From positions 49,746,524-49,810,523 of the forward strand of contig NC_059082.1 in assembly GCF_020497125.1 (NCBI RefSeq): 64,000 nucleotides of DNA, read 5' to 3'. Of the stretch, positions 1 to 11,877 are shown piece by piece. How positions within the stretch are numbered: the first letter of the stretch is position 1; each line of letters starts with the position of its first letter. A program made the position numbers and the translations under genes. Below the pieces are notes generated by a model that worked only from the letters and a program-made list of their open reading frames with translations, did no database searches and was not told the DNA's origin. Source of the stretch: Mauremys mutica. Its lineage: Eukaryota > Chordata > Testudines > Geoemydidae.

Positions 1-129
1 CACTGACCGTCAGCGGTCATAGCCGCTGCCTAGGGCCCCGGGCCGGGACGCAGTGCAGTGGGTGGGCCTGCGTCCCCCCTGCCACCCCACTCACGGGTGG
101 CAGTTTTCCCCCTCACCCAGCACTCAGGC
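1..129. other. GC-rich sequence ahead of the minisatellite
   Basis: Non-repetitive GC-rich DNA leads into the first tandem array. It has no long reading frame. It could be the edge of a retroelement whose untranslated region carries the array, but no terminus or protein motif is visible, so this is only a guess. Confidence 0.3.
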
Positions 130-895
130 GTAAGGGCCTGAGCTTATTGTACTGTATTGCTGCTCAGCCCCTGAACCAAAGGGCCTGAGCCACCTGGTAC
201 TGTTTACTGCTCAGCCCCTGCTACAAAGGGCCTGAGCTCCCTGAACTGGTTACTGCTCAGCCCCTGCTACAAAGGGCCTGAGCCCCCCTGAACTGTTTAC
301 TGCTCAGCCCCTGCTACAAAGGGCCTGAGCTCCCTGAACTGGTTACTGCTCAGCCCCTGCTACAAAGGGCCTGAGCCCCCCTGAACTGTTTACTGCTCAG
401 GCCCTGCTACAAAGGGCCTGAGCTCCCTGAACTGGTTACTGCTCAGCCCCTGCTACAAAGGGCCTGAGCCCCCCTGAACTGTTTACTGCTCAGCCCCTGC
501 TACAAAGGGCCTGAGCTCCCTGAACTGTTTACTGCTCAGCCCCTGCCCCAAAGGGCCTAAGCTTCCTGACTGTTTGTTTGCTGCTCAGACCCTGCCACAA
601 AGGGCCTGAGCTTCCTGACTGTTTGTTTACTGCTCAGCCCCTGCCACAAAGGGCCTGAGCTTCCTGACTGTTTGTTTGCTGCTCAGCCCCTGCCACAAAG
701 GGCCTGAGCTTCCTGACTGTTTGTTTGCTGCTCAGCCCCTGCCCCAAAGGGCCTGAGCTTCCTGACTGTTTGTTTGCTGCTCAGCCCCTGCCACAAAGGG
801 CCTGATCTCCCTGAACTATATTGTTGCTCAGCCTTGTAGCAGAAGGCCTGAGCCCTGACTGACTCTTATATTGTTGCTCAGCCTTAAAGGAACAG
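130..895. repeat. Minisatellite, 46-49 bp unit
   Basis: About sixteen tandem copies share the core CTGCTCAGCCCCTGC followed by ACAAAGGGCCTGAGC. In the first half, units ending CTCCCTGAACTGGT alternate with units ending CCCCCTGAACTGTT, giving a dimer of about 93 bp. The second half has a longer unit of about 49 bp ending in TTCCTGACTGTTTGTT. The last copies, after about 800, are diverged. Short reading frames on either strand across the array are by-products of the repeat. Confidence 0.9.
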
Positions 896-1239
896 GGCAG
901 AACCCGCGTAAGAACCACGGGCCGGTGTGGCTCCCCTCCTCCCCGTGGAGGGTTGAGCCCCGGACCCACACGTTTACACACTTGTACAGCATATGGAAAG
1001 AAGCTGGGAAGCATGGCCTGCAGCTGAAGCAGTGAGAGACCATTCTGGGGCCTGGGATGTGTCTGTGTGGGCCAGACCAGAAGTAGGCTCAATGGTCTGC
1101 GAAGAGCTTGGGGACAGGCTCACAAAGCCTTCCTCCACAGAGCACGGCATGAACGCTCCTCAGCAGAGTACACCACACCAGCCATATTGCTTCAGTGCAA
1201 GGATATCAGCCTGGTTGTTTGCCTGGACTTCCTTCCCCT

Positions 1240-2065
1240 GAGCACAGGATGGAGAGGAGATCCCGCTAACAGGGCTGTGAGGGGAGGGGAAAGGAAAGGA
1301 GATCCCGCTAACAGGACCATGAGACGGGGGAAGGAGAGGAGATCCTGCCTACAGGGCCACGAGGGGGAGGGGGAAGGAGAGGAGATCCCCCTAACAGTGC
1401 CACGAGGGGGAGGAGAAAGGAAAGGAGATACTGCCTACAGGACCGCAAGGAGATGCGGGAAGGAGAGGAGATCCCACTGACAGGGCCACAAGGGGGCGGA
1501 GGAAGGAGAGGAGATCCTGCCTATAGGGCCATGAGGGGGAGGGGGAAGGAGAGGAGATCCCACTAACAGGGCCACGAGGGGGTGGGGGAAGGAGAGGAGA
1601 TCCTGCCTACAGGCCACAAGGGGGAGGGGGAAGGAGAGGAGATCCTGCCTATAGGGCCGCAAGGAGGTGCGGCAAGGAGAGGAGATCCCACTAACAGGGC
1701 CATGAGTGAGTGGGGGAAGGAGAGGAGATCCTGCCTACAGGGCCATGAGGGGGAGGGGGAAGGAGAGGAGATCCCACTAACAGGGCCACGAGGGGGTGGG
1801 GGAAGGAGAGGAGATCCTGCCTACAGGCCACAAGGGGGAGGGGGAAGGAGAGGAGATCCTGCCTATAGGGCCGCAAGGAGGTGCGGCAAGGAGAGGAGAT
1901 CCCACTAACAGGGCCATGAGTGAGTGGGGGAAGGAGAGGAGATCCTGCCTACAGGGCCACGAGGGGGAGGGGGAAGGAGAGGAGATCCCACTAACAGGGC
2001 CACGAGGGGGAGGGGGAAGGAGAAGAGATCCCACTAACAGGGCTGCATGGGGGACAAGAGGGATA
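1240..2065. repeat. Purine-rich minisatellite with a 214-bp higher-order unit
   Basis: Tandem units of about 43 bp share the core AAGGAGAGGAGATCC, alternating between CACTAACAGGGCCA and TGCCTACAGGGCCA types. A block beginning near 1526 recurs almost unchanged at 1740, an offset of 214 bp or five units. This is a duplicated higher-order block. The array is strongly strand-asymmetric, with G and A on the plus strand. Its Gly/Glu/Arg-rich and complementary Pro/Leu/Ser-rich frames are repeat artefacts. Confidence 0.9.
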
Positions 2066-4081
2066 AGAGATCCAGCTACCAAGAGGAAGTGATGGGGAGG
2101 TGAGAGAGAAGAGTCCCTGCCCAGAAGATGTGAGGGGTGCAGCTGACAAAAGCCCCAGCACGGGTGAGTGATGGAGAAAGAAAATCTCAGGAAAGCCATG
2201 TGCAGAGAGAGATACAAGGCTAGCATGGAGGATGGAGCATACTGAGAAATGGAGTGGGAATGAGCACACCACCAAAATGCCCATCCCCGAGATCAGATTT
2301 GCCCTGCCGAGTCCTTGCCCTGGTGCAAGCCTTGATTCGCTTTGGCAAGTAACCTGCCGCTGGTGGCCAACTGTACTGCAAGTGCTAGGGATCTGGCTCC
2401 GCACTATCCCACTTGGGATTTGTCCAAACACATACATAAAATAGACGTAAATAAAAGTTGCCTGAGATGGTTGTTTGTCTCTGCGCTGGCCGGGACCCCC
2501 CTCCAGACTCGCTGTTTGACTTGGCAGATGACAGCTGGATAATTTGTTTCCATTGCAATGAAGTCCTAATTAACTGGAATAAACTTTTTACACTAAGTGT
2601 GTTTGTTTAACAAACTGGCCCTTTCAGAGCCTCACCGAGGCCTGATTGATGCATTCGAGGGGAGTGGAAACATGCCGTGTGCTTGGACATTAAAGATGCA
2701 GCGTCTGGGCAGGCAAGCACTGAAAAGGGCTTTCTCTATGTTTGAACAATCGAAAATGACACCTCTCGTGTCTGGGCTAGGACGGAGCTTTCAGCTCAGC
2801 CTTTGGGTACAAATAATTAGATTTTTTATTTACTCCTTGAATTTATTTCATACAATTCAACCTCAGGGCAACAGAGTTGACACCAGGAGCTGCTGCAAGC
2901 TCCCCTTTGCATGGCGTGCCACACCACAGTCCCTCGTGGGAGAAGCAGGGATTCGCTGTAGCTGGGAACTTGCCCCTACAGCAGCTGCCTCACCCCATTC
3001 CCTATGGTGCCTCCTGTCGGGAGAAGGCCTGATCTGTGCAGCAGTCAGCTCCTCCACAACCAGGCTCCATGCACCATAGATGGCTAAAGTGCAGAATGTA
3101 ACATGGAAGTGCAGGCCCTGTAGACTACTGGAACCCATATGGAATATTCCTGTTTGATCACCGCAGAAGGTTGGTTAGATCAAGGTGGAGCAATGTATGC
3201 TGGGATGTGTAGTCTCTACAGGCCACCTCTTTATTCAAAACAAGGCTAGCTGTGATTGGTGTGTGCCAATTAGGTGCATCTTTCCATCTCCTGGCAACTT
3301 GCCAAGACAGCTCTCAGTTGATCAGACTCTAGGAGTGCCCCCCACATCCCCCATACCAGTCACTGTCACACGTAGCCTTCTGGAGAATGGGGAATTGGGC
3401 AGGGGAAGGAAAATGAAAAACAGGAGGGAGCAAATATAAATTCAGGCAAAGAAAGAGAGAAAACAAGACAAGACGCAGAAAAGGAAAAATAAAGACCAGA
3501 GTAGAGACACGGCAACTGCCCTGGGAGCATGGCCCGAGGGGTACTGGGTGAGGGAATATGAGATCAAACAGAAACAAGTTTGGGAATCGCTGAAGAGTGT
3601 CCTGGTGAAGGACAACAAAAGATATTACCTCCCCCACCTTGTCTCTCTCATATCCTGGTGAAGGGCAGCTGAGAGACTAGGAGCATTCCCTAGCACATGC
3701 CTTCTCTTGGGGACTACCTAGATGTTCCTGAGTCAAGCAGGTGTCCTCAGGGCAAAGATGTATAGTTCTTGGCTGGGCAGTGCAAATCTGCCACCTCCAC
3801 CAGTCAGTGCTCTGGGCTCCCACAGGCAAAGGAAAAGGAATAAGTCAAAAAAGGAAATAAAAATGGAACCCACCAGAGTAAACCACAAGAACACAAGTCA
3901 GATTAGTACAGCACTGTTAAGGCCCGAAGCCTGCAAAAGTTTATGTGCATGCTTAAGTGTATGACTTCAGTGACTGCAGAGTACAAAGCTGAGCACCTGC
4001 ATGAGTCTTTGCAGGATCAGGGCCTTAATGAACCCCAAGTTGTAGCTGTATTTTAACTGTTCAGTGGGATGATGGTATGTA
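2066..4081. other. No recognised feature
   Basis: The sequence has mixed composition. The longest frame (2597-3079, 160 codons) has no recognisable domain, no repeat match I know, and no splice or regulatory context that I can defend. I see no gene here. Confidence 0.5.
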
Positions 4082-4523
4082 CAGGGTTGCCACCTATTCA
4101 GGTTTTACCTGGACAGTCCAGTTTTTGGCTTCTGTGTCCAGTTGCCATTTAGGGTTGCCAGGTGCCTGGTTTTTGACTGAAAATTCAGGTTGAAAAGGGG
4201 ACCTGGCAACCCTAAATAGCACCCGAACCAAAAGTCTGGTTACCATGGAGCAGGAGGAGGCACCGGGTCATTAACACGCACCAGCCCCTGCTCAGCTGGG
4301 GCTGCCTCTTACCGGCAGGCAGGCTCCTGGAGACGATCCATCAAGAGACAGAGGGAGAGGAGTGAGCAATGGGGGCAGGGCCGTAGGGGGGAAGAGGCAG
4401 AGAAGAGGGTGAGGCCTCAAGGGAAGAGGCAGGGCAGGGGCAGGGCCATGGTGGAGGAAGTGGGGGCAGCTGGGAGGGCCTCGGGGGTCCAGTTGCCAGT
4501 AATTAGAAAGGTGTCAACCCTAA
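4082..4523. mobile_element. Candidate non-autonomous DNA element with short inverted ends
   Basis: The left end AGGGTTGCCACCT is the inverse of the right end AGGTGTCAACCCT, with one mismatch plus small offsets. The flanks carry a similar 7-mer, GTATGTA on the left and GTATGAA on the right, which could be a decayed target duplication. A second inverted pair sits inside, with TTTAGGGTTGCCAGGT near 4148 and ACCTGGCAACCCTAAA near 4200. There is no coding capacity. The superfamily is not determined. Confidence 0.5.
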
Positions 4524-4830
4524 GTATGAATAGCAAGAATCTCTGCTAGAAAATGCTGTCTGACCTTGCAAACAAAGAATCTCTGAAATCTGAGAAGAAG
4601 AATCCATTGTGGCTAAGCTCTGCATCACTATATTCTTTTTTCTCTACATGACACAATCAGAGTAATGCTAAATTGATTTAAGAGCACACAGTTTTCTCAG
4701 ATTGTTTCTTAGAGATGATAGAAATGTTTGGAATTAAAACATTTTTAATTTAAAATGGTCTTTTTTTGTTTTTAAACAAAATGTTTCACAAAATCATTTT
4801 GGTTTTTTTCCCCGTTTTTTTTATTTTTGG

Positions 4831-5437
4831 AAACATAAGAACATAAGAAAGGCTGTACCGGGTCAGACCAAAGGTCCATCTAGCCCAGTATCTGTCTACT
4901 GACAGTGGCCAATGCCAGGTGCCCCTGAGGGAGTGAACCTAACAGGAAATGATCAAGTGATCTCTCTCCTGCCATCCATCTCCATCCTCTGACGAACAGA
5001 GGCTAGGGACACCATTCTTACCCATCCTGGCTAATAGCCATTTATGGACTTAGCCACCATGAATTTATCCAGTCCCCTTTTAAACATTGTTATAGTCCTA
5101 GCCTTCACAACCTCCTCAGGTAAGGAGTTCCACAAGTTGACTGTGCGCTGCGTGAAGAAAAACTTCCTTTTATTTGTTTTAAACCTGCTGCCTATTAATT
5201 TCATTTGGTGACCCCTAGTTCTTGTATTATGGGAATAAGTAAATAACTTTTCCTTATCCACTTTCTCAACATCACTCATAATTTTATATACCTCTATCAT
5301 GTCCCCCCTTAGTCTTCTCTTTTCCAAACTGAAGAGTCCTAGCCTCTTTAATCTTTCCTCATATGGGACCCTCTCTAAACCCCTAATCATTTTAGTTTCA
5401 GTAGATGAAATAATATAGCCTACTAGTTGTTCTTCCA
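4831..5437 (-). mobile_element. CR1-like LINE, 3' fragment
   Basis: Read on the minus strand this is the C-terminal end of a LINE ORF2 (5031-5438). It contains the CR1-family signature [20 protein letters not shown] and, further on, [13 protein letters not shown] 3' untranslated region follows and ends in a short ATAAGAACATAAG-type tail at 4831. It is truncated at its 5' side within the RT C-terminal region. The tail differs from the ATTCTATGAT tail of other CR1 copies here, so it belongs to another subfamily. Confidence 0.85.
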
Positions 5438-5676
5438 CAAATTTTGTGTGTTTTCATTTGTTGTTTTTTGCATTGCCAGTTTTGATTGGTTAGCTTCATC
5501 AATGGTGGTCTGCTTTTGCTTTTTTTAAAAAAATCACAAATTGTTTAGAAAAATCCAATGGGAAAAAATCCTTCAAAATTTGAAACCTAAAAACTGTTCC
5601 AAAACCAACAGAAAGAAGGAGATTTCAAAAGGTACACAACTTTAAAAAATCAACCAGCTTTATTGTTTTTTTAGAC

Positions 5677-5799
5677 CATTGGTTTTCAATGTGTGGTCCG
5701 TGGACCTCTGGAGACTATGTCTAAGATTTCCAAAGAGGTCTGCACCTCCATTTGAAATTTTTTAGGAGTCTGCAAATTAAAAAAGGTTGACAACCACTG
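5677..5799. mobile_element. MITE-like inverted-repeat element (hAT-like ends)
   Basis: About 123 bp bounded by CATTGGTTTTCAA on the left and, inverted, CAGTGGTTGTCAACC on the right. These ends resemble the CAGTGGTTCTCAACC termini of small hAT-derived elements of vertebrates. There is no coding capacity. Confidence 0.55.
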
Positions 5800-6410
5800 A
5801 TTCAAACCATTTGAGTTTACTCAGCCTTTCTGTAACTCTGTAGGATTAGTCTGTAACAATTGTCTCAACAATCTACATACAGGTCATCTTTCTGTTATCT
5901 TTTGTATTGTTTTCCCTTATCCCTTGATCTGTTTAGAGTCTAAGCTCTTCATAGCAAAGATCCATGCGATTCTGTGTCTGCAAGAAGCCTCGAACACTTT
6001 GGGATATTAAATAAATAAATGATTTGTTTTATTATTGTGGGGTTTTTTTGTAACGCTGATATACTAATAAAAAGGTGACAAAATATCATGGCAATTCAAA
6101 TGAGCACCACAGCCCAGTGATGAGGGAGAAGAAGAAAAGGAGGAGACCATTAAAAAGATCAAAAAAGGCCAGTAGATATTGATGTCTATGCAACTGAAGG
6201 CACATGGGCCCTCATTCAGCAAAGCACACAAATGTGTGAGCAATCCCACCACTGAGGTCAATGGGGTTGATCACATGCTTCAGATTAATCATGTCTGTAA
6301 TTACATTGCTGAATCAGAGCCTTGAACAAGATTCTTTGGTGACCGTCATGTTTGGCTTACAAGTGACTGAACTTCACACCACCTGGCTACTGAGATTCAG
6401 TGATTCTCCC
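5800..6410. other. No recognised feature
   Basis: AT-rich spacer with no reading frame or repeat that I can identify. Confidence 0.5.
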
Positions 6411-7690
6411 ATCATAAAATCATATGGTTAGAAGGGACTGCAAGGGTCATCTAGTCTAACCCCCTGCCAAGATGCAGGATTTGTTGTGTCTAAACCATCC
6501 CACACAGATGTCTAGCCAGCCTCCTTTTGAAAACCTCCAGTGAAGGAGCTTCCACAACCTTCCAAGGAGTCTGTCCCATTGTCCTACTATTCTTACAGTT
6601 AGGACATTTTTCCTGAGATTCAATCTAGATCTGCTATGCTCTAGTTTGAACCCATTGCCTCTTGACCTGCCTTCTGTGGTGAAGGAGGGCAACTTTTCTC
6701 CATCTCTTTTACGGCAGCCTTTCAAGTATCTGAAGACCGCTATCATGTCCCCCTCTTAATCTCCTCTTTTCCAAACTAAACATCCCCTGTTCTTTCAGCC
6801 TTCGTTCATACAGCTTAGATTCCATCCCTTTGTTGGGATGGAATACAAAGCAGATCATCTTTGTTGCTTGCCTCTGGATCCTTTCCAGTTTCTCTACATC
6901 CTTTCTGTGCATTGGTGCATAGACAACGCGTGGGAGTAGAGGGAAGAGGATGCAGGGTCACATGCACCCTCCCTGCCAGATCTGCTGCTTGGCTTGTACT
7001 GAGTATGCTCAGTAACACTGCTGAAGCCAGCTGCCCTCACTCTGCCACTCCCCACCACTATTGGCGGGCATGGGTCATCTCTGCATTGGTGACCAAAACT
7101 TCAGCTGAGACCCAACAAGCGCCCAGTAGAGCAGTACAATCACCTCCCGTGACTTGCATGCTATGTCTGTTAATGCAACCTAAAACTGCACTTGCTTTTT
7201 TCGCAACAGCATCATATTGCTGACTCATGATGAGGTTGTGATCCACCACATCTCCCAGAACCTTTTCAGCAGTGCCGCTGCCAAGCCAGTTTTACCCCAT
7301 TCTGTATTTGTGCCTTTGTTTTTAATTCTCTAAGTGTAGCACCTTCCATTTGTCTTTGTTAAATTTCATTTTGTTGTCTATAGCGCACTTCTCCCATTTA
7401 TCAAGATCCCTCTGAATTTTAGATCTATGCTCCAAAGTATTGGCAACCTCCCAGCTTTGTGTCATCTGCAGATTTGATCAGGATGCTCTCTAGTCCTACA
7501 TCCAGGTTATTAATAAAGATGTTAAACAACATCAGACCCAGAACAGATCCCTGTGAAACCCCACTTGAGACCTTCCTCCAATCCGACACCATTCCATTAA
7601 TAGCTGCTCTTTGTTTGAGGTTGGTTAATCAATTATATATCCACTTAATGGTAGTTCTGTCATCATTTAGTTTTATTAAGATCATTTTGT
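6411..7690 (-). mobile_element. CR1 LINE fragment, 3' half of ORF2
   Basis: The minus strand carries broken pieces of CR1 ORF2. An RT C-terminal region with AVLGCINRHSMQVTGGD lies at 7058-7249, and pieces with KLERIQRQATKMI and the [20 protein letters not shown] motif lie at 6456-6912. The 3' end is at 6411. Several frameshifts and stops show it is old. Confidence 0.8.
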
Positions 7691-8810
7691 GGGGGTAAGG
7701 GAGGAATTTATAACATCTATACAGATGTCTCTATAGACTAACTCCAGCAATATCTGTCGTAAGCTTACTATGATGGGGACTGGTTACATAAAAACCCCCA
7801 TTAACAAACATCTGATGGTTCTGCTCATCTCATCCCCAAGTCCATCTGCTGGAAGGGCCATAAGGAACTCAGTGCTTCTGTGCAGTCTGAATTGCTGCAC
7901 AAAAAGCTGAAAGACAAAACAAAAGAGTCTCTGGGTCCCTCATCTCCCTTTTCATCTACTTCATCTGCCCATCACAGGAATTACCCTGCTCTTCAAAGAC
8001 ATGCTCTGGAATTTCCAGATCTGAATGGCAGTTCTCTGCAGGAGCGCTCACCATTTCCAGATTTCAATTGTGTACACTCCCTTATGAGGCGACGCCATGA
8101 AGACGATGCACTTTCTTCTTATTGAGATGTTCCCTCAACCAATTGGTACAGCCTGCATGTCTCCCTACAGTCTACTCAACAGTGCCTAAATTAGTCAGTG
8201 TAATCTGCTTTATCACCCACTGCCTTTCTGTGGCACACAGCTACAATAAAAACATGCTGCAGCAACAGACAACTTCCCCGTTGCCTTCAACGTAAACTAA
8301 TACTCTCACTTAAACCACTTAAGGTATTTTTCTCAGGAACTCATGAGAACTGAAGAAAGCCTGAAGAGACACCATCCCCTGGAGATACCACCCTCCAGAT
8401 TACATTAGTGTCAGGGAAAAGAGAGGGGAGAAGGTGAGCATTGTAGCAACCCATGAATGGAACATCCAGGTATGGACCTGTGTTTAGGGGAGCTAACAAT
8501 GGGCCAGCCTTCGCTGGAGGTCCTGCCAGAGAACAGGCACAGGGATAATAAAACACTATTTTAAAAAATAGCTCCCTATGGGCACACATACAAGAAAACC
8601 TGTTTTTATGTCAACAAATCATTCAGCCACTAGCTGGCCGGTAATGAAATATCTTACTGAAAGATCAGCTGAGCAGAATTTGAACAGTTTATAAATTTGT
8701 CATCACTAACCACCTCTGGCTGTTAGTGTCCGGCTCTCCATGCAGCATTGCACCTAAGAGCACGGGAGAGAGATTATGGGAGTCTGGAACACTTGACTGA
8801 AAAGATGCAC
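7691..8810. other. No recognised feature
   Basis: No repeat, gene or RNA that I can support. The short frames at 7880-8125 and 8341-8589 have no known motif. Confidence 0.45.
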
Positions 8811-9805
8811 CGATTCATTGATTCCAAGGCTAGAAGGGAGCACTGCAGTCATCTAGTCTTGTCCTCTTTTATGACACAGGTCACAGAACTTCCCCATATA
8901 ATTCCTATTTGAACTAGAGCATCTCTTTAAAAAAAATACAGTCTTGATTTAAAACTTGCCAGTGATGGAGAATCCACCACAACCCTTTGTAAATTGTTCC
9001 AATGATTAATTACCCTCACTGCTAAAAATGTACATTTTCTTTCCGGTCTGAATTTGTGTAGCTTCAACTTCCATCCACTGGATCTTGTCATACCTTCGTC
9101 TGCTAGACTGAAGAGCTGACAACTATTTGTTCCCAATGTAAGTATTTATAGACTGTGATCAAGTCACCCCTTTACCTTCTCTTTGTTAAGCTAAATAGAC
9201 TGAGCTCTTTGAATCTCTCTTTATAAGGCATGTCTTCTCATCCTTGACTCATTCTCGTGGCTCCTCTCTGAACCCTCTCCAATCTATCAGTCTCCTTGAA
9301 TTGTGGACACCAGACCTGGACACAGAATTCCAGCAGCAGTTGTACCATTGCCAAATACAGAAGTAAAATAACATCTCTGCTCCTACTCAAGACTCTCCTC
9401 TTTATGCATCCAAGGACTGCATTAGACTTTTTGGTCACAAAAATCACACGGGGAGCTCATGTACCATTGATTATCAACCATGATCTCCAAATCTTTTTCA
9501 GAATCACTATTTCCAAGGATAAAGTCTCCCATCAGTTACGTGTGGCCTACATTCTTTGGTCCTAGGTGTATACCCTTACATTTAGTAGTACTAAAACACG
9601 AACTGTTTGCTTGTGGCCAGCTTACCAAGCGACCCAGATCTCTCTTTATCAGTGACTTATTCTCTTCATTACCACTCCCCCAACCTATGTGTTATCTGCA
9701 TACTTTATCAGTGAACATTTTATGTTCTTTTCAAGGTCACTGATAAAAATGTTAAATAGAAGAGGGCCAAGAACCAAGCCCTGTGTGAGCCCACTGGAAA
9801 CACGA
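8811..9805 (-). mobile_element. CR1 LINE fragment, 3' half of ORF2
   Basis: Minus-strand CR1 remains. The 9238-9447 frame shows SNAVLGCIKRRVLSRSRDV and then RLERVQRGATRM, the CR1 RT C-terminal signature. The 8927-9136 frame shows the RVINHWNNLQRVVVDSPSL end of ORF2. The 3' end near 8811 has a degenerate ATTCATTGATTCC tail. Several frameshifts are present. Confidence 0.8.
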
Positions 9806-10765
9806 ACACATGAGAGATCTGTGGATGTTCCATTTCTTTCCCTTCTGGACATTAAAAACAGAAAATTACCTACCTGTCACTCATGTTCTCTGAAGTTGCA
9901 GACAGCAGTAGACTGCTGTGGACATGCTTCCAGAAACAGTCCAGGGAGCAACTCCACTAGTTCTAAAGTTCTGAGCTCATGAGCCCATGCTGCAGGGGCA
10001 ACTCATGCCTCCTCACCCCCAATTACTCTATGCAAAGGCTGTCCCACCTCTCTGATCTGTTTTTCAGCACAGATGGCAAAAAATGGGCAAAATAACTGGT
10101 AATTAACAAAGCTGAATAAAAGTAGAAACTACAGAACACTCAACTTTGTGAGGAAAGAGGGTGCTTGAACGGTGATCCACAAACATGTGCGGATGCGATT
10201 TCCAAAGGTAACCCCAAATCCCATTGATCCTCAGTGAGAGCCTGGCACCTAATTAGGATGGAATTTAGTAAATTATTAATGGGATTAAATGATGGGGTTG
10301 CCTGCAATAGCAGGAGTTTGAACTCAATGATGCAGGAGGTTGCTTCTTGTCAGAACCATAGTGGCTCCTCTTAAAGCCAGGGACTGGCTGGGACATGGGA
10401 TAGACCTGTCACCCTAGGGCGAGGTTCGCTAGCATAGAAGGGTGAGGTAAGAAGCAGGGTGGGGGAGGTGGGGGCTCCTTGGTGGGGAAGGCAGAGGGAC
10501 CCCCTCAAGGGATGAGCCTCTTGGGAGGGGATGGTTGTAGGGACTCAGAGGCCAGGGGGTTCAGGCTGGTGGGAGGGCACTTCAGGGAGGAAGATGAGGG
10601 TTGAGGGGATGGCTGCAGCATAGCCAGGGTGTGGCACTATGGCCCCCTCACTTCATATGGTGCTCTGCAGTTGCTGTTTAGAGAACTAAAATTGCAGGTA
10701 AAAAATTCTCTTGTCTCCAGAGATACCCCTTTTCAGTGGATTCCCATTCCCAGAGAGTCTCTACA
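9806..10765. other. Unassigned spacer with a G-rich stretch
   Basis: Around 10430-10620 the plus strand is G-rich and of low complexity (GGGGGAGGTGGGGGCT). Around 9862-9900 a short run resembles the end of the DIRS elements elsewhere in the window (TTACCTACCTGTCACT), but too weakly to annotate. No gene is seen. Confidence 0.4.
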
Positions 10766-11877
10766 CAGGGCTTTTGATACGGTCTCTCACAGTATTCTTG
10801 CCAGGACTTAAAGAAGTATGGATTGGATGAATGGACTATAAGGTGGATAGAAAGCTGGCTAGATCACTGGGCTCAACAGGTAGCGATCAGTGGCTTGATG
10901 TCTAGTTGGCAGCCAGTATGAAGCGGAGTGCCCCAGGGGGTTGGTCCTGGGGCCGGTTTTGTTCAACATCTTCATTAATGATCTGGAGGATGGGATGGAT
11001 TGCACCCTCAGCAAGTTTGCGGGAGACACTAAGCTGGGGGGAGAGGTAGATACACTGGAGGGTAGGAATAGGGTACAGAGTGACCTAGACAAATTGGAGG
11101 ATTGGGCCAAAAGAAATCTGATGAGATTCACCAAGGATAAGTGCAGAGTCCTGCACTTAGGATGGAAGAATCTCATGCACCCACTACAGGCTGGGGGTCG
11201 ACTGGCTAAGAAGCAGTTCTGCAGAAAAGGACCTGGGAATTACAGTGGACAAGACGCTGGATATGAGTCAACATATGCCCTTGTTGCCAAGGAGGCTAAT
11301 GGCATATTGGGCTGCATTAGGAGGAGCATTGCCAGCAGATTGAGGGAAGCGATTATTCCCCTCTGTTTGGCACTGGTGAGGCCACATCTGGAGTATTGCA
11401 TACAGTTTTGGGCCCTCCCCTACAGAGAGGATGTGGATAAATTGGGGAGAGTTCAGCAGAGGGCAACAAAAATGATTAGGAGGCTGAGGCACATGACTTA
11501 TGAGGAGAGGCTGAGGGAACTGGGCCTATTTACTCTGCAGAAAAGAAGAGTGAGGGGCATTTGATAGCTGCTTTCAACTATCTGAAGGAGGGTTCCAAAT
11601 GGGATGGAGCTCGGCTGTTCTCAGTGGTGGTAGATGACAGAACAAGTTGCAGTGGGAGAGGTCTATTAGGAAAAACTATTTCACTAGTGGGGTGGTGAAA
11701 CACTGGAATGGGTTACCTAGGGAGGTGGTGGAATCTCCATCCTGAGAGGTTTTTAAGGCCCAGCTTGACAAACCCCTGGCTGGGATGATTTAGTTGCTGT
11801 TGGTCGTGCTTTGAGCAGAGGGTTGGACTAGTTGACCTCCTGAGGTCTCTTCCAACCCATATCTTCTGTGATTCTAG
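10766..11877 (+). mobile_element. CR1 LINE fragment, 5'-truncated
   Basis: The plus-strand frame 10941-11564 reads through the RT C-terminal half of CR1 ORF2. It includes [59 protein letters not shown] and the [15 protein letters not shown] block. The upstream piece with AFDTVSHSILA is in another frame, so there is at least one frameshift. The frame breaks again after 11564, and the 3' untranslated region ends at 11877 in GTGATTCTAG, a decayed CR1 tail. Confidence 0.9.

Noticed and set aside
130..895. CRISPR-like regular repeats
   Set aside because: Units are contiguous with no unique spacers, and the window is vertebrate.
1435..2437. Overlapping 61-149-codon frames on both strands
   Set aside because: Products of the minisatellite period; no non-repeat coding signal.
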